Source of the DNA: an uncultured Candidatus Pelagibacter sp.
GTDB taxonomy: Bacteria > Pseudomonadota > Alphaproteobacteria > Pelagibacterales > Pelagibacteraceae
Direction of reading: 5' to 3'
Assembly: GCA_905616465.1 (NCBI GenBank)
Contig: CAJQSX010000023.1
Coordinates: forward strand, 1 to 64,000
Length of the DNA stretch: 64,000 nt
The notes below the pieces were generated by a model, which worked only from the letters and a program-made list of their open reading frames with translations, was not told where the DNA came from and made no database searches. The position numbers were made by a program, and so were the translations under genes. Every line of letters starts with the position of its first letter. Position 1 is the stretch's first letter. Below, piece after piece: positions 43,960 through 53,835 of this stretch.

Positions 43960-44960
43960 GAATTAAGAATTTCTAAATCTTTTTTAATTATTTCTGAGAT
44001 ATTGATGTCTCTTTTAGAATTTTCTTTAAATCGTTTATATTTGTTTTGACCGGGGTACATAATTTCTTTTACTCCTTTGATTTTAGGTAATTTTTTAATT
44101 GTTTTGATGTTTTCTTTAATTCTTTGATTGTAATTTTTTTGAAATAGATTTGCTTTAAAAGTGATAAATAAATGTCCAATGTTTTGTGGTCCTGAAAAAT
44201 CGTCAAAAGGATCTTTGACTTTTCCACCATGATTTCCACCAGTTAAAACACCACTTAAAATATCAACCATCCAAGCAAGACCTGAGCCTCTGAAACCCGC
44301 TATAGGTAATTGAACACCCTCTAAAGCTTTTTTCGCATCAGTAGTTGGATTTCCATATTTATCTAACGCAACACCTTTTGGAATTTTTAGATTTTTACGA
44401 GCAGCCACCCTTATTTTACCTCTATTAATCATTGATATAGAGGTATCTAAAATAAATGGTATTTTAGAACCTGTTGGCGTCCCAAAACAAATTGGATTTG
44501 TTCCAAATAAACTTTTTAAAGCTCCATGAGGAGCAACAGCTGGAGGAGCGTTAGTATAAATCATTGTAATTAAATTTTTCTTAACAGCTTGCTCCGCATA
44601 ATAACCAGATAATCCATAGTGCCCACTATTTTTAACTGCAACCATTCCAATACCTGTTTTTTGAGCATGTTTAATTGCAGTTTTAATTCCAATATCTGCC
44701 GCTACAAATCCAATACTATTATTGGCGTCTATGTGTGAAATAGATGATGAAATTTTTTTAATTTTTATCTTTGGTCTTGGATTAATCACTTTTTTTGAAA
44801 TTCGGTCACAGTACATTTTTAATCTTGCAAGGCCATGGCCATAAGCTCCAACTAATTCTGCATTGATTAAGGCATTTGCTGAAATTGTTGCATGAGCTTT
44901 ATTTACACCAAATTTTTTAAAAATTTCGATTATTTTATTTTTTAAAATACCACTTTTCAT
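43956..44960 (-). CDS. Ldh2-type malate/lactate/sulfolactate dehydrogenase
   Basis: 334 residues of the NAD(P)-dependent Ldh2/MDH2 fold (not the Rossmann LDH). Motifs: GAYGHGLARL (near 34), GMVAVKNSGHYGLSGYYAEQAVKK (near 96), NAPPAVAPHGALKSLFGTNPICFG, and FRGSGLAWMVDILSGVLTGGNHG (near 222). Family members use malate, ureidoglycolate, sulfolactate (ComC/SlcC) or Delta1-piperidine carboxylate. The C-terminal ~70 residues are very Lys-rich. Sulfolactate would fit an HpsN-like neighbour; inference only. Confidence 0.88.
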   Translation of the reverse strand: MKSGILKNKIIEIFKKFGVNKAHATISANALINAELVGAYGHGLARLKMYCDRISKKVINPRPKIKIKKISSSISHIDANNSIGFVAADIGIKTAIKHAQKTGIGMVAVKNSGHYGLSGYYAEQAVKKNLITMIYTNAPPAVAPHGALKSLFGTNPICFGTPTGSKIPFILDTSISMINRGKIRVAARKNLKIPKGVALDKYGNPTTDAKKALEGVQLPIAGFRGSGLAWMVDILSGVLTGGNHGGKVKDPFDDFSGPQNIGHLFITFKANLFQKNYNQRIKENIKTIKKLPKIKGVKEIMYPGQNKYKRFKENSKRDINISEIIKKDLEILNS

Positions 44961-44969
44961 TATGCAAAA

Positions 44970-45995
44970 TTATTTAAAATATTTTAAAATTTTTGAATAA
45001 TCTTTCTTCATCCACTCGTAAGTATCATTTACAATTTGATTAATATTCTTTTTTGGTTTCCATTTATAAGTTTTTGAAACCTTATTGTTATTCATTTTAA
45101 AATAAGGAATATCGTATATAGAGGTTTTTTTATTTTTAGTAATATTCAATTTGTTTCCAGTAACTTCATTGCAAAGCTTAGTTAATTTTTTTAGAGAGAT
45201 ATAACTAAAATTAGAGCCACCTACTGTAAAAGTTTTATTATAAATCTTTTTTAAATTATTGATTTGAATTTCAATTAGTCCACAAAAATCATCAATATGC
45301 AGCACATCTCTAACTTGGTTTCCAGTTCCATTATAGCCTATATACTGTAATTTTTGTTTTGTTAAATGTTTCCAAATCCACAGACTAACAAAACCTTGGT
45401 CTTGTTTTCCAAATTGTAATGGTCCTGACAGTACCCCGCAACGATTAATTATATATTTGACGTTAAAAGCATAGGCAAATTCCTCTATAAACATTTCAGA
45501 TGAAAGTTTTGTTAATCCGTATATTGTTCTCGGACCTATTAGTTTTGAATTTTCGTTAAAAAGTTTTTTTATTTTAACATCTTTTTTAAGTAAATTTTTT
45601 TTTATAATTTTGTTAATTTCATCAATAGGGTAAACTCTACTAGAAGATATAAAAACTATTTTTGTATTGTCATTTTTACATTTTTTCAAAATATTTATTG
45701 TTCCTAAAAGATTGGTATTAATAACTTCATCAATATTTTTTTTTGATATTTCAACCGCCGCTTCTGCACAACAGTCAATAATAAGATCGAATTTTGGAAG
45801 TTGTAAAACTTTATTATAATCTGAAATATTAACCTTGTAATTTCTGATCTTATTTTTTTTTAAGAGCTTCAAATTATATTGAGAGCCCAATCTAACAGTA
45901 TTATCTAAGGAAGATACTCTGAATTTTTTTTTCTTCAAATAAATTGCTAAGTTTGCACCTACAAAACCACAACCACCTGTTATCAAAATTTTCAT
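44970..45995 (-). CDS. NAD-dependent sugar epimerase/dehydratase (CDP-paratose-epimerase-like)
   Basis: 341 residues, short-chain dehydrogenase. NAD motif GGCGFVGANLA (7-17); SSRVYP and YGLTKLSSE give the Ser/Tyr-X3-Lys catalytic set; INRCGVLSGPLQFGKQDQGFVSLW resembles RfbE-type CDP-paratose 2-epimerases. Makes a nucleotide sugar for surface polysaccharide. ATGA overlap with the glycosyltransferase upstream. Marks the left end of the glycan island; strongly Lys/Asn/Ile-rich. Confidence 0.85.
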   Translation of the reverse strand: MKILITGGCGFVGANLAIYLKKKKFRVSSLDNTVRLGSQYNLKLLKKNKIRNYKVNISDYNKVLQLPKFDLIIDCCAEAAVEISKKNIDEVINTNLLGTINILKKCKNDNTKIVFISSSRVYPIDEINKIIKKNLLKKDVKIKKLFNENSKLIGPRTIYGLTKLSSEMFIEEFAYAFNVKYIINRCGVLSGPLQFGKQDQGFVSLWIWKHLTKQKLQYIGYNGTGNQVRDVLHIDDFCGLIEIQINNLKKIYNKTFTVGGSNFSYISLKKLTKLCNEVTGNKLNITKNKKTSIYDIPYFKMNNNKVSKTYKWKPKKNINQIVNDTYEWMKKDYSKILKYFK

Positions 45996-46714
45996 ATTTT
46001 TTTATTTAAAAGAATTTTTTCAAGAAAACAATACAACAAAGTGAAAATATACTTTGATCCAACTTCTTTAATTTTAAATTTAGATACTCCAATTTTTCTC
46101 CCATTCCAATTTATTGATACAATTTTATAATTAAGTTTTCTTGTGATAATTTTTAGTGGTAATTCTAAAAATACATTAAAATTTTCTGACACAATTGGAA
46201 ATAATTTTAACAAAACAGTTTTCTTATAAATTTTAAATGCATTTGTAAAATCATTATATTTGGAGAAAAATAAAAGTCTTATTATATTATTTGCAACTCG
46301 ATTTATAATAAGTTTGAAATAAGGATAATTTTTAACTTTAGAGTTTTTTACAAACCGTGATCCGAAGACAGCATCCAGATTTTGATTACTCTTCATAATT
46401 TTATAGTATTTTTGAATATCGTTTACGTCATCAGACAAATCACACATAAATATACACACGTACTTTTTTTTTGATTTTTCTATACCAAGTTTGATCGCAC
46501 CTCCCAATCCTTTTTTAATGTTTTTATATATTTTAATTTGTGAGTATTTTTTTTTAAAAGTTGTTAATTTTTTATAAGAGCCATCATTACTTAAGTCGTC
46601 AATAAAAATTAATTCATAATTATGTATTTTTTTTTTTAAAGTTTGAAGTTTTTTGATAGTATAATTTAATTGTTTAACCTCATTATAAATTGGAATTATT
46701 ATTGATAAACTCAT
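45992..46714 (-). CDS. Family 2 glycosyltransferase (polyprenol-phosphate sugar synthase-like)
   Basis: 240 residues from ATG 46714, preceded by AAAGG; a TTG at 46720 is not needed. GT-A fold: MSLSIIIPIYNEVKQL, FIDDLSNDGSYK (near 40), and CDLSDD (near 93) for the metal-nucleotide site. Like dolichol-phosphate mannose synthases, it likely loads a sugar onto undecaprenyl phosphate. Divergent from a membrane protein whose start is only 23 bp away. Confidence 0.87.
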   Translation of the reverse strand: MSLSIIIPIYNEVKQLNYTIKKLQTLKKKIHNYELIFIDDLSNDGSYKKLTTFKKKYSQIKIYKNIKKGLGGAIKLGIEKSKKKYVCIFMCDLSDDVNDIQKYYKIMKSNQNLDAVFGSRFVKNSKVKNYPYFKLIINRVANNIIRLLFFSKYNDFTNAFKIYKKTVLLKLFPIVSENFNVFLELPLKIITRKLNYKIVSINWNGRKIGVSKFKIKEVGSKYIFTLLYCFLEKILLNKKI

Positions 46715-46737
46715 TATCAACCTTTAAGATAGTATTA

Positions 46738-48531
46738 ATGAAAATTCAAAGACAAAAATTAATTTTTGCTATTTTTTTTGTGATTTCAATTATAACAGCT
46801 TATTTTTTTTGGGATTTAATAAATTTAAAATTTAGAAATCCAAATATAATTGGTCAATATTCAATTAATAATTACAATGCAACTAATGATATTTTAAGAT
46901 ATTTATTTTTTTTAATATTACCCTGTAGTGTATTTATAATTTACAAATATTTTACCCAAAATTCTTTTTTTTATAAGATAAATAATTTCATAAAATTTAG
47001 AGAAAAAAATACATCCAATGAAAAGAAAATACTATTAGTGTTTTTTTTAGCATTTCTTATTTTTATGTTTTTTGAATTTTTATCAGTACAATTTCCAATG
47101 TATAAAGTTGATAGTTACCATGAAGGTCAAAAATTAAGTGCTGCTTATAAATATTTTACGGAAGGAGTATTATGGTCTGGTTCATATATCACTGTTGGCG
47201 TTTATTATGAAGCTTTGTCGTCATCTATATTTTGGAATTTATTTGATCATATAAGCATTGGTTTGGCAAGATTTGCCGAAATTATATACCTATTTAGTTT
47301 TAAGGTATTATTTATTCTATTTATATATTTAATAACAAAAACATTACAGCTTGATTTAAAAAAAAAAATTATTTTTTTTATTTTTAACTCTATTATTTTT
47401 GTATCATTAATTGATTATAGTTTGCCGACAAGTGACAATATCAGTTTTAGGGAAATACCCATTATAATTTTATTGATATTGTTTACTTTGTTATTATCCA
47501 AACAAAAGACAACAAAGTATATTTTATCAATTTCAATATTAAGCCCCGCCTCAATGTTTTGGGGAGTGGATAGAGGGTTAATTTGTAATATTTTAATTTT
47601 GATTATTTTTCTTTATCTTCTTTTATCAAAAAGGAAAAATGAAAGTTTATTATTATTTTTATTTATCTGTATCAGTTGGTTTTTTTCTTACTTGTATCTA
47701 GGTGAAGAGTTTCAGTATTTTTTAAATAATACATATTTAATATTCAAAGAAATGCCTTATGTTCATGGATTGATCCATCCTAAAATTTTTAGTGATGATC
47801 CAAATTCAACTAGGGCAACAAAAACAATTATATTAATTTTAATTAATTTATTAATTTCTATTAGTCTATTTTTCAAAAAAAAATATCCAATTAATTTTTC
47901 TAAAATTATAATTTTTTTATCCTTAATTTCTGCTGGTAGTTACTTGTATGCTCTTGGGAGATCTGATGGTGGACACATAAAAAATTCTTTTGGATTTCCA
48001 TTAATGACAATTTCATTATTTGTTTCTTACATAATATTGAGAAAATATCTTAAAAATTTATCTAATAATAAAAGCAATATATTAAGTGGTTTATTACTTA
48101 TTTTTTTTATTTTCAATATTGAGCTGAACACTAAAAAAATTTTTAGTTTTAGTAAAAGACTTAATAATTACATTTATTTGCCTGATTATTATTTTTTAAA
48201 TGATAAAGAGGAAAATCTTGTTAAATTTTTAAAACCTAAACTAAAAGATTTTTCGTGTGTACAACTTTTTAGTAATGATGCAATTTTTAATTATGTTTTA
48301 AGAAAAAATAGTTGTACTAAATATTATTTTGTCTGGAGTGCGGCCTCTAAATTTAATCAACTTCAATTTATTAAAGAGTTGCCCAAGGCAAAATTTATAA
48401 TTGCTGGTGGCGAAAAAAATAACTGGGATTACCCATTAAAAGTAAAAATTCATTATGTATATGAATATATTATAGAAAATTATACATTAACTGAGAGTCT
48501 TGGAAAATGGAATATATTTGTAAGAAAATAA
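46738..48531 (+). CDS. Multi-pass membrane protein of the glycan island (GT-C-like)
   Basis: 597 residues from ATG 46738 (frame open to 46690, inside the divergent gene). About eleven hydrophobic helices up to residue ~440, then a ~140-residue soluble C-terminal domain. The first large extracytoplasmic loop has YKVDSYHEGQKLSAAYKYFTEG, where Asp/Glu after helix 2 recalls GT-C glycosyltransferases. Probably uses a polyprenyl-phosphate sugar made by the adjacent GT2. Phe-, Ile-, Lys- and Asn-rich. No close family recognised. Confidence 0.6.
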   Translation: MKIQRQKLIFAIFFVISIITAYFFWDLINLKFRNPNIIGQYSINNYNATNDILRYLFFLILPCSVFIIYKYFTQNSFFYKINNFIKFREKNTSNEKKILLVFFLAFLIFMFFEFLSVQFPMYKVDSYHEGQKLSAAYKYFTEGVLWSGSYITVGVYYEALSSSIFWNLFDHISIGLARFAEIIYLFSFKVLFILFIYLITKTLQLDLKKKIIFFIFNSIIFVSLIDYSLPTSDNISFREIPIIILLILFTLLLSKQKTTKYILSISILSPASMFWGVDRGLICNILILIIFLYLLLSKRKNESLLLFLFICISWFFSYLYLGEEFQYFLNNTYLIFKEMPYVHGLIHPKIFSDDPNSTRATKTIILILINLLISISLFFKKKYPINFSKIIIFLSLISAGSYLYALGRSDGGHIKNSFGFPLMTISLFVSYIILRKYLKNLSNNKSNILSGLLLIFFIFNIELNTKKIFSFSKRLNNYIYLPDYYFLNDKEENLVKFLKPKLKDFSCVQLFSNDAIFNYVLRKNSCTKYYFVWSAASKFNQLQFIKELPKAKFIIAGGEKNNWDYPLKVKIHYVYEYIIENYTLTESLGKWNIFVRK

Positions 48532-48554
48532 AATTTAGATATGTATATTAATTT

Positions 48555-49373
48555 TTATTTTGGCTCACAATAAACCCATTGCATTTTCTTTGGTCTACCT
48601 TCAGACATTAATATCCATTTTTCATTATCATGAATTTCATCTAAAATTTTAAAATCACTAGGATTTCTTTGTTCAGTAGAAATGATTGATATTCTAAAAT
48701 ATTTTTTTAACAATATTAAAAGTTTTTTAGGACTTTTATAAAAATCGTGAATTTCAATTATTAATTTTGACTCTTTTAATAGTTTTAAATTAGAATCATC
48801 CAAAATATCAAATTCACCGCCCTCAATATCAATTAAAAAAAAACAGTCTTTAAATTTTAGCTTTTTAAAAACATCTTTTTTTAAAAAATTAATATCAGCA
48901 TTAGCAAACATAATTGCTTTATTCTTAAGGTTATTTGCATCTAAATTTTTATTAAAAAAAGATTGTGCGATTTTATCACTTTCAAATCCAACAGTTTTTT
49001 TAAATATCTTTTTTTTGAGCAGACTTATAGAATGATACCCTTCACCACATCCCAAATTTATAAAATATTTTTTCTTTTTCTTTTTTTGAGAAGTGATTAT
49101 TAAATTTTGAACTTCAAGTTCATAAGTACCCAGGTATTTAGAAGGTAAATCAAAATTATTCCATGATTTATTTATGAAGATTTTTGTTCCTTTATAATTT
49201 CCATATATTATTTTATTTTTAGAAACTTTTTCAATTTCATCAGAATAATATTTAATAGTTTTTGTAAAATGGTTTTCTATTCTGTATTTTATACCAATTT
49301 TACCAAAAAAAACATTAATAAAGCCTGTCACTCCATACTTTTTATAAGAGTATTTAAATTTTCCTAAATTCAT
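48555..49373 (-). CDS. FkbM-like SAM-dependent methyltransferase
   Basis: 272 residues. SAM motif I INLGCGEGYHSISLL (near 106), VGFESD (motif II near 130) and FFLIDIEGGEFDIL (near 180), the last being typical of FkbM enzymes. N-terminal ~75 residues are a separate Lys/Tyr-rich part. Likely O-methylates a sugar of the surface glycan. 2 bp from the GT2 gene upstream. Confidence 0.8.
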   Translation of the reverse strand: MNLGKFKYSYKKYGVTGFINVFFGKIGIKYRIENHFTKTIKYYSDEIEKVSKNKIIYGNYKGTKIFINKSWNNFDLPSKYLGTYELEVQNLIITSQKKKKKKYFINLGCGEGYHSISLLKKKIFKKTVGFESDKIAQSFFNKNLDANNLKNKAIMFANADINFLKKDVFKKLKFKDCFFLIDIEGGEFDILDDSNLKLLKESKLIIEIHDFYKSPKKLLILLKKYFRISIISTEQRNPSDFKILDEIHDNEKWILMSEGRPKKMQWVYCEPK

Positions 49374-49375
49374 AA

Positions 49376-50212
49376 TTATTTATTTATATGGACATTCTTT
49401 AACTCAAATTTGATAAAATATAAAAGTATTTTAAAATTAATTAAGATAAATTTAAAGTTAAGATTTAATAGTGCTTTAGCAGATCTTACAGCAAAAAATT
49501 TGAATTGTTTAGTAATTAATTTTATAAATCTATAATAACCTATCTTTTTTATTTTATAACCAAACGAGTGATATCTCCAAACTCTTGTTGAAAGAGATTT
49601 TAGATCATCATTCTGTAGATGAAGACATTTTGCTTCATAACAATAAAAAAGATCATGACCTTCTCTTCTTAGTCTAAAACTATAATCAATATCTTCTCCA
49701 TTTAATTTTAAGCTCTCATCGTAACCTTTGATCTTTTCCCAAGCTGCCTTTTTTTGGATTGTATTGCACCCAAACAAAAAGGCTGGGTTAACTATATTTT
49801 GATTACCCCAATTTTGTTTATAATAAATTGACCTCCACTTATTATAGATATTATTTGTGTATTTTTCTTCCAAATTTCCACCACACATAGTTACATTGTC
49901 TTTTAGATGAAAAGAAACTTTTTCAAGCCAAAACTTATCTAAAACTACATCGGCATCAATTGAAGCAACTACATCATTTTTTGAATTTTTAATCCCAATA
50001 TTTCTACAAAAACTTAGTCCTTTATTTTCACTATTGCTAAAAATCTTTAAATTTTTAAATGATTCAAGATAATTTATTGTTTTATCTGTAGAGCAATCAT
50101 TGATAACTATAATTTCATCAAATGGAACTGATTGAGCGTAGATGGAATCTAACACTTCTGTAATCGTTTTTTCTGCATTATAAACAGGGATAAAAATTGA
50201 AGCTTTGATCAT
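49376..50212 (-). CDS. Family 2 glycosyltransferase
   Basis: 278 residues. GT-A core: SIFIPVYNAEKTITEVLDSIYAQ (5-27), IVINDCSTDKT (near 35), ASIDADVVLDKFW (DXD near 89), and the acceptor-side GEDIDYSFRLRREG (near 172). Adds one sugar to a growing glycan on the cytoplasmic face. Starts 12 bp from the divergent GT17-like frame. Confidence 0.9.
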   Translation of the reverse strand: MIKASIFIPVYNAEKTITEVLDSIYAQSVPFDEIIVINDCSTDKTINYLESFKNLKIFSNSENKGLSFCRNIGIKNSKNDVVASIDADVVLDKFWLEKVSFHLKDNVTMCGGNLEEKYTNNIYNKWRSIYYKQNWGNQNIVNPAFLFGCNTIQKKAAWEKIKGYDESLKLNGEDIDYSFRLRREGHDLFYCYEAKCLHLQNDDLKSLSTRVWRYHSFGYKIKKIGYYRFIKLITKQFKFFAVRSAKALLNLNFKFILINFKILLYFIKFELKNVHINK

Positions 50213-50287
50213 TTTATCTAATATATGTTAATTGATTTTTTAAATGAAGGTGTATCAAAATTTAATAATGTTAAGATAAATAAATAT

Positions 50288-51166
50288 ATGAAAATAATTG
50301 ATTCAACAACTTATTTTGAAGAAGATTTAATGATGGATCTAAGATTTAATGTTTTAGATAGTCATGTTGATGAATTTATTGTTTCTGAAGCCATTTTTTC
50401 TCATAGCGGAAGAGAAAAAAAAATAAATTTTGATAAAAAAAATTTTCCAAAATTTGAAAAAAAAATTAATCATATAATTATTGATAAAGAGCCTGATGAT
50501 ATAATTAAAAACAAAAGTCTTAATAGTGGTGATAAAAGACATAATAGTATTTCAAGAATAAGAGAACAAAGAAATTATGTATCAAAATTTTTAGAAAAAT
50601 ATAATCCTAATGATTATATAATCTATAGCGATAATGATGAAATTCCTAATTTAAAAAATATTGATTTTGAAAATAATAAGAACGAAATTATAATTTTTAA
50701 ACAAAAAATATTTTATTACAAGTTTAACTTAATTCTCCCAAAAACTGATTGGTTTGGTTCAAAAGCATGTAAGATTAAAAATTTGAAAAGTATTGACTCA
50801 TTAAGAAACTCAAAAAACAAGAAATACCCGTTTTATAGAATAGATGCTTTTTTTTCAGACATTAAACATCAGAGTTTAGAGATAATTAATGATGGTGGCT
50901 GGCACTTTTCTAATTTAAAAAATTTTGAAGATCTGCAAAAAAAATATTTAAATGACGAAAATCACTCAGAGTACGAAACGCTTGGTCTTTCTATAGATAG
51001 AGTCAAATATAACATAGAAAATAGATCTATAGACTATGATCATAAAGCAAAAAAAGACTCTCCTCAAAAATTTACTGAAACTAAACTTCAAGAAGTTGAT
51101 CTTGAACTCTTACCTGATTATATTCAAAATAATATTGAAAAATATAAAGATTGGATAGCAAAATAA
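50288..51166 (+). CDS. GT17-like glycosyltransferase
   Basis: 292 residues from ATG 50288 (MKIIDSTTYFEEDLMMDLR); the frame reaches 50225, but that part does not match the family start. Features of GT17 (beta-1,4-N-acetylglucosaminyl-type transferases): FNVLDSHVDEFIVSEA, REQRNYVSKFL, YIIYSDNDEIPNL and a late GGWHFSNLKNFEDL. Likely adds a GlcNAc-like residue. TAATG overlap with the next gene. Confidence 0.8.
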   Translation: MKIIDSTTYFEEDLMMDLRFNVLDSHVDEFIVSEAIFSHSGREKKINFDKKNFPKFEKKINHIIIDKEPDDIIKNKSLNSGDKRHNSISRIREQRNYVSKFLEKYNPNDYIIYSDNDEIPNLKNIDFENNKNEIIIFKQKIFYYKFNLILPKTDWFGSKACKIKNLKSIDSLRNSKNKKYPFYRIDAFFSDIKHQSLEIINDGGWHFSNLKNFEDLQKKYLNDENHSEYETLGLSIDRVKYNIENRSIDYDHKAKKDSPQKFTETKLQEVDLELLPDYIQNNIEKYKDWIAK

Positions 51167-52200
51167 TGCATAAAAATATTGTTTATGTCAGCCATGCAGA
51201 AAAAGGACCATCTGGAGGAGCTAAAATAATTTACCACCACTCAGAAATTATTAATACTTTGAATAATTTTTCATCTGAAGTACTTCATCTAAAAAAAAAT
51301 AGATTATCCAAAATAAAAATTTCAATTAGAAAAAAATTTAGAATTAATAATAAAAATAATGAGTCAGGATGGCAACTTAATGAACTTCAAGCGGTAAAAA
51401 AATTCAATTATAAATGGTTTGATCATAAAATAAAAACTAGAAATGAATTATCTTTCGATAAAAAAAAAGATTTTTTAATTTTGCCAGAAATTTTTGCACA
51501 TCTTGCCGAAGACTTATGCATTAAAAATGATATCGACTATGCAATTTTCGTTCAAAATGGCTATGTAATCTCATCTACAAATAATGAAAGAAAATTAAGT
51601 TTAGCTTATAAAAAAGCAAAATTTATCATTTCATATTCAGAAGATATTACAAATTGTATAAAGTTGAAATTTCCAAATATTAAGACAAAAATAATCAAAA
51701 TTTCTTATGCACTAGATTTAAATAACTTCAAAATGGACCAAAAAAAAAATGTAATTACTTATATGAGTAGAAAACTTCCACAACATAGCTATTTAGTTAC
51801 AAACTATTTAAAACCCCACTTACCAAACAATTGGTTAATTAGAGATTTAAATAATTTAAATGAAAAAAAAACATATGATCACCTAAAAGAATCAAAAATA
51901 TTTTTGTCTTTTTCTAATATGGAGGGTCTGCCTTTACCACCAGCAGAAGCTGCTCTAGCGGGTAATTTTGTAGTTGGTTATACAGGGGAGGGTGGAAACG
52001 AATATTGGAAAAAACCTTTATTTACAAAAATAAATTCTGGAGAAATAAAGACTTTTGTAAAAGAAATTCTCAAAAAAATACTAGAAATTAAATCTGGTAA
52101 AAAGCCACCAAAGAAAAATATTTCTAATCTAAAAATAAAATTTTCAAAAAAAAGAGAATTAAATAATATAAAAAATTTTTTGAAATATATAAATAATTAG
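51166..52200 (+). CDS. Glycosyltransferase, GT-B-like
   Basis: 344 residues from ATG 51166, overlapping the previous stop. N-terminal Rossmann-like KNIVYVSHAEKGPSGGAKIIYHH; C-terminal SKIFLSFSNMEGLPLPPAEAALAGNFVVGYTGEGGNEYW, where the conserved Glu of the E-X7-E donor site is seen. No strong match to GT4 beyond this. Works in the same glycan pathway, judged by its neighbours. Confidence 0.75.
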   Translation: MHKNIVYVSHAEKGPSGGAKIIYHHSEIINTLNNFSSEVLHLKKNRLSKIKISIRKKFRINNKNNESGWQLNELQAVKKFNYKWFDHKIKTRNELSFDKKKDFLILPEIFAHLAEDLCIKNDIDYAIFVQNGYVISSTNNERKLSLAYKKAKFIISYSEDITNCIKLKFPNIKTKIIKISYALDLNNFKMDQKKNVITYMSRKLPQHSYLVTNYLKPHLPNNWLIRDLNNLNEKKTYDHLKESKIFLSFSNMEGLPLPPAEAALAGNFVVGYTGEGGNEYWKKPLFTKINSGEIKTFVKEILKKILEIKSGKKPPKKNISNLKIKFSKKRELNNIKNFLKYINN

Positions 52201-52202
52201 TG

Positions 52203-53021
52203 TTAATTTTTAATTAAAACTAGAATCTTTTCACACTTCCAGCTCGCTGTATAATTACTTAAGTTATGAAATTCTACAAAATATATCTTATGAAAATTTT
52301 TCTTGAGACTTAGTAATCGATCATAATATTCTTGTTCAGAATGATTCTTTCTTTTTTTAAAAATATCTTCAATTATTAAAATTCCATTTTTTTTTAGGAA
52401 TGGAAGAGTTTCTTTAATTATATTTATTTGATGATCTATATAATGAGTACTATCATCAATAATAACATCAAATTTTTTGTTAATTCTTAAAAAGGTTTTT
52501 TTGATACTCTTTTGACTTGAAACGTCTATTTCCTTATAAAAAGTATTTTTTAAACCATCTTTTTTTGCTTGAATTATTTTTTGATTATCAAACTCCAAGC
52601 CATAAATTTTAGCTTTTGAAAAAAATTTTCTCCACATTCTAGTTGATGCATTTAGCTCAATCCCAATTTCGGCTAACAAAATTTTTTGATTTTTAATATG
52701 CCTGAATAATATATCATAGTAGGGTGTGTATCCGCTTCTATGTCCTTGACTATTTAAAGCAGACTTATTAGTTCCATATTTTGCTCCAAACGTACAAAGC
52801 TCTGAATTGTAATGTGAGGTGTCTATAATTAATTTTGAAATTTTCTTTTGTGATGGTTTATAAATAAGTCTTCTGCTATTTTTCGAATATTTGAAATCAG
52901 AAGATTTCGCCTCAACATATGAAGGAATAACCTTGTAGTCAAAAAAATTTAGCAGTCGTGATGAATACGAAAAAAAGATTAATGCAAATTTTTTAGATAA
53001 TGTTCTGTAAATTTTTTTCAA
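52203..53021 (-). CDS. Class I SAM-dependent methyltransferase (MycE/rhamnosyl O-methyltransferase-like)
   Basis: 272 residues from a TTG start (no upstream ATG in frame). CTFGAKYGTNKSALN and HRSGYTPYYDILF, then LAEIGIELNASTRMWRKFF (SAM motif I), VIIDDSTHY (metal-binding Asp pair) and GILIIEDIF. This matches metal-dependent sugar O-methyltransferases. 16 bp from the TylF-like gene upstream; the two probably make a methylated sugar. Confidence 0.8.
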   Translation of the reverse strand: MKKIYRTLSKKFALIFFSYSSRLLNFFDYKVIPSYVEAKSSDFKYSKNSRRLIYKPSQKKISKLIIDTSHYNSELCTFGAKYGTNKSALNSQGHRSGYTPYYDILFRHIKNQKILLAEIGIELNASTRMWRKFFSKAKIYGLEFDNQKIIQAKKDGLKNTFYKEIDVSSQKSIKKTFLRINKKFDVIIDDSTHYIDHQINIIKETLPFLKKNGILIIEDIFKKRKNHSEQEYYDRLLSLKKNFHKIYFVEFHNLSNYTASWKCEKILVLIKN

Positions 53022-53037
53022 TTAAGTAAACCTTTAT

Positions 53038-53814
53038 TTATTTTGAATTAATAATCATTCTTGCTGTAAAATCAATTTTAAACATGGTAACTTTTTTATC
53101 TTTAAAAAATTCATCAACAGCTTTTCTAGCTCCTTGCCAATAACCATAATCATCAATATATAAAATCCCATTTTTTTCTAATAAAGGGTATAAAATTTCT
53201 AACTCTTTTTTAGTACTTGAGTACCAGTCAGTATCTAATCTTAAAATTGATATTTTATTAGGTAAGTTTTTTTTATTTATTAACGTATCTTCAACCTTCC
53301 CTTTAATAGAAGTTAGATTGGTGCTAGTTGTATATTTTTCTAAATTATTTTTTACCTCTTCTAGTGAACAATCTGCAACAAGAATATTTTTTTTTCTATC
53401 TACTTTTTTTTTTTCAAGTTTATCCAATTGTAGGGATGCACTTTCCCCTTCGAAAGTCTTATCTATTTCGGCTGGTTCTGACATTCCTTCAAAAGTATCA
53501 TAGGCATAAATCTTTTTATTTAGATTATATTTTTCAATATATTTTTGAAACATTATTAGATTTCCACCTTTCCAGACACCACATTCCACAAAATCACCAT
53601 CTACATTATTTTGAATAATAAAATCTAGTGATTTCATGAGTGAAAACATTCCATCAAAACTTGTCATCGAATAATTTGAACAAATATCAAATAATTCTTT
53701 TTCAAACTCTGAAATTTCAGGAAAATTTTTAGACACATCATAAGGTTTTTTTTTAATCAAATCATAATTAATTTTCTTAAATAGTGATTTGAGTAATCTT
53801 AAAATTGGATTCAT
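53038..53814 (-). CDS. TylF/MycF-family sugar O-methyltransferase
   Basis: 258 residues. DGDFVECGVWKGGNLIMFQ (SAM motif near 75), YAYDTFEGMSEP (near 104), ILRLDTDWYSSTKKELEILYPLL (metal Asp near 192) and DDYGYWQGARKAVDEFF are the family marks. TylF methylates a deoxysugar hydroxyl in tylosin; here a surface glycan is the likely acceptor. Right border of the glycan island; 21 bp from the tauC-like stop. Confidence 0.88.
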   Translation of the reverse strand: MNPILRLLKSLFKKINYDLIKKKPYDVSKNFPEISEFEKELFDICSNYSMTSFDGMFSLMKSLDFIIQNNVDGDFVECGVWKGGNLIMFQKYIEKYNLNKKIYAYDTFEGMSEPAEIDKTFEGESASLQLDKLEKKKVDRKKNILVADCSLEEVKNNLEKYTTSTNLTSIKGKVEDTLINKKNLPNKISILRLDTDWYSSTKKELEILYPLLEKNGILYIDDYGYWQGARKAVDEFFKDKKVTMFKIDFTARMIINSK

Positions 53815-53835
53815 TTAATGTTTAGTATTTTTAAA

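Noticed and set aside
46690-46737. Extended N-terminus of the membrane protein at 46738.
   Set aside because: The extra codons overlap the divergent glycosyltransferase start and do not form part of the first helix.
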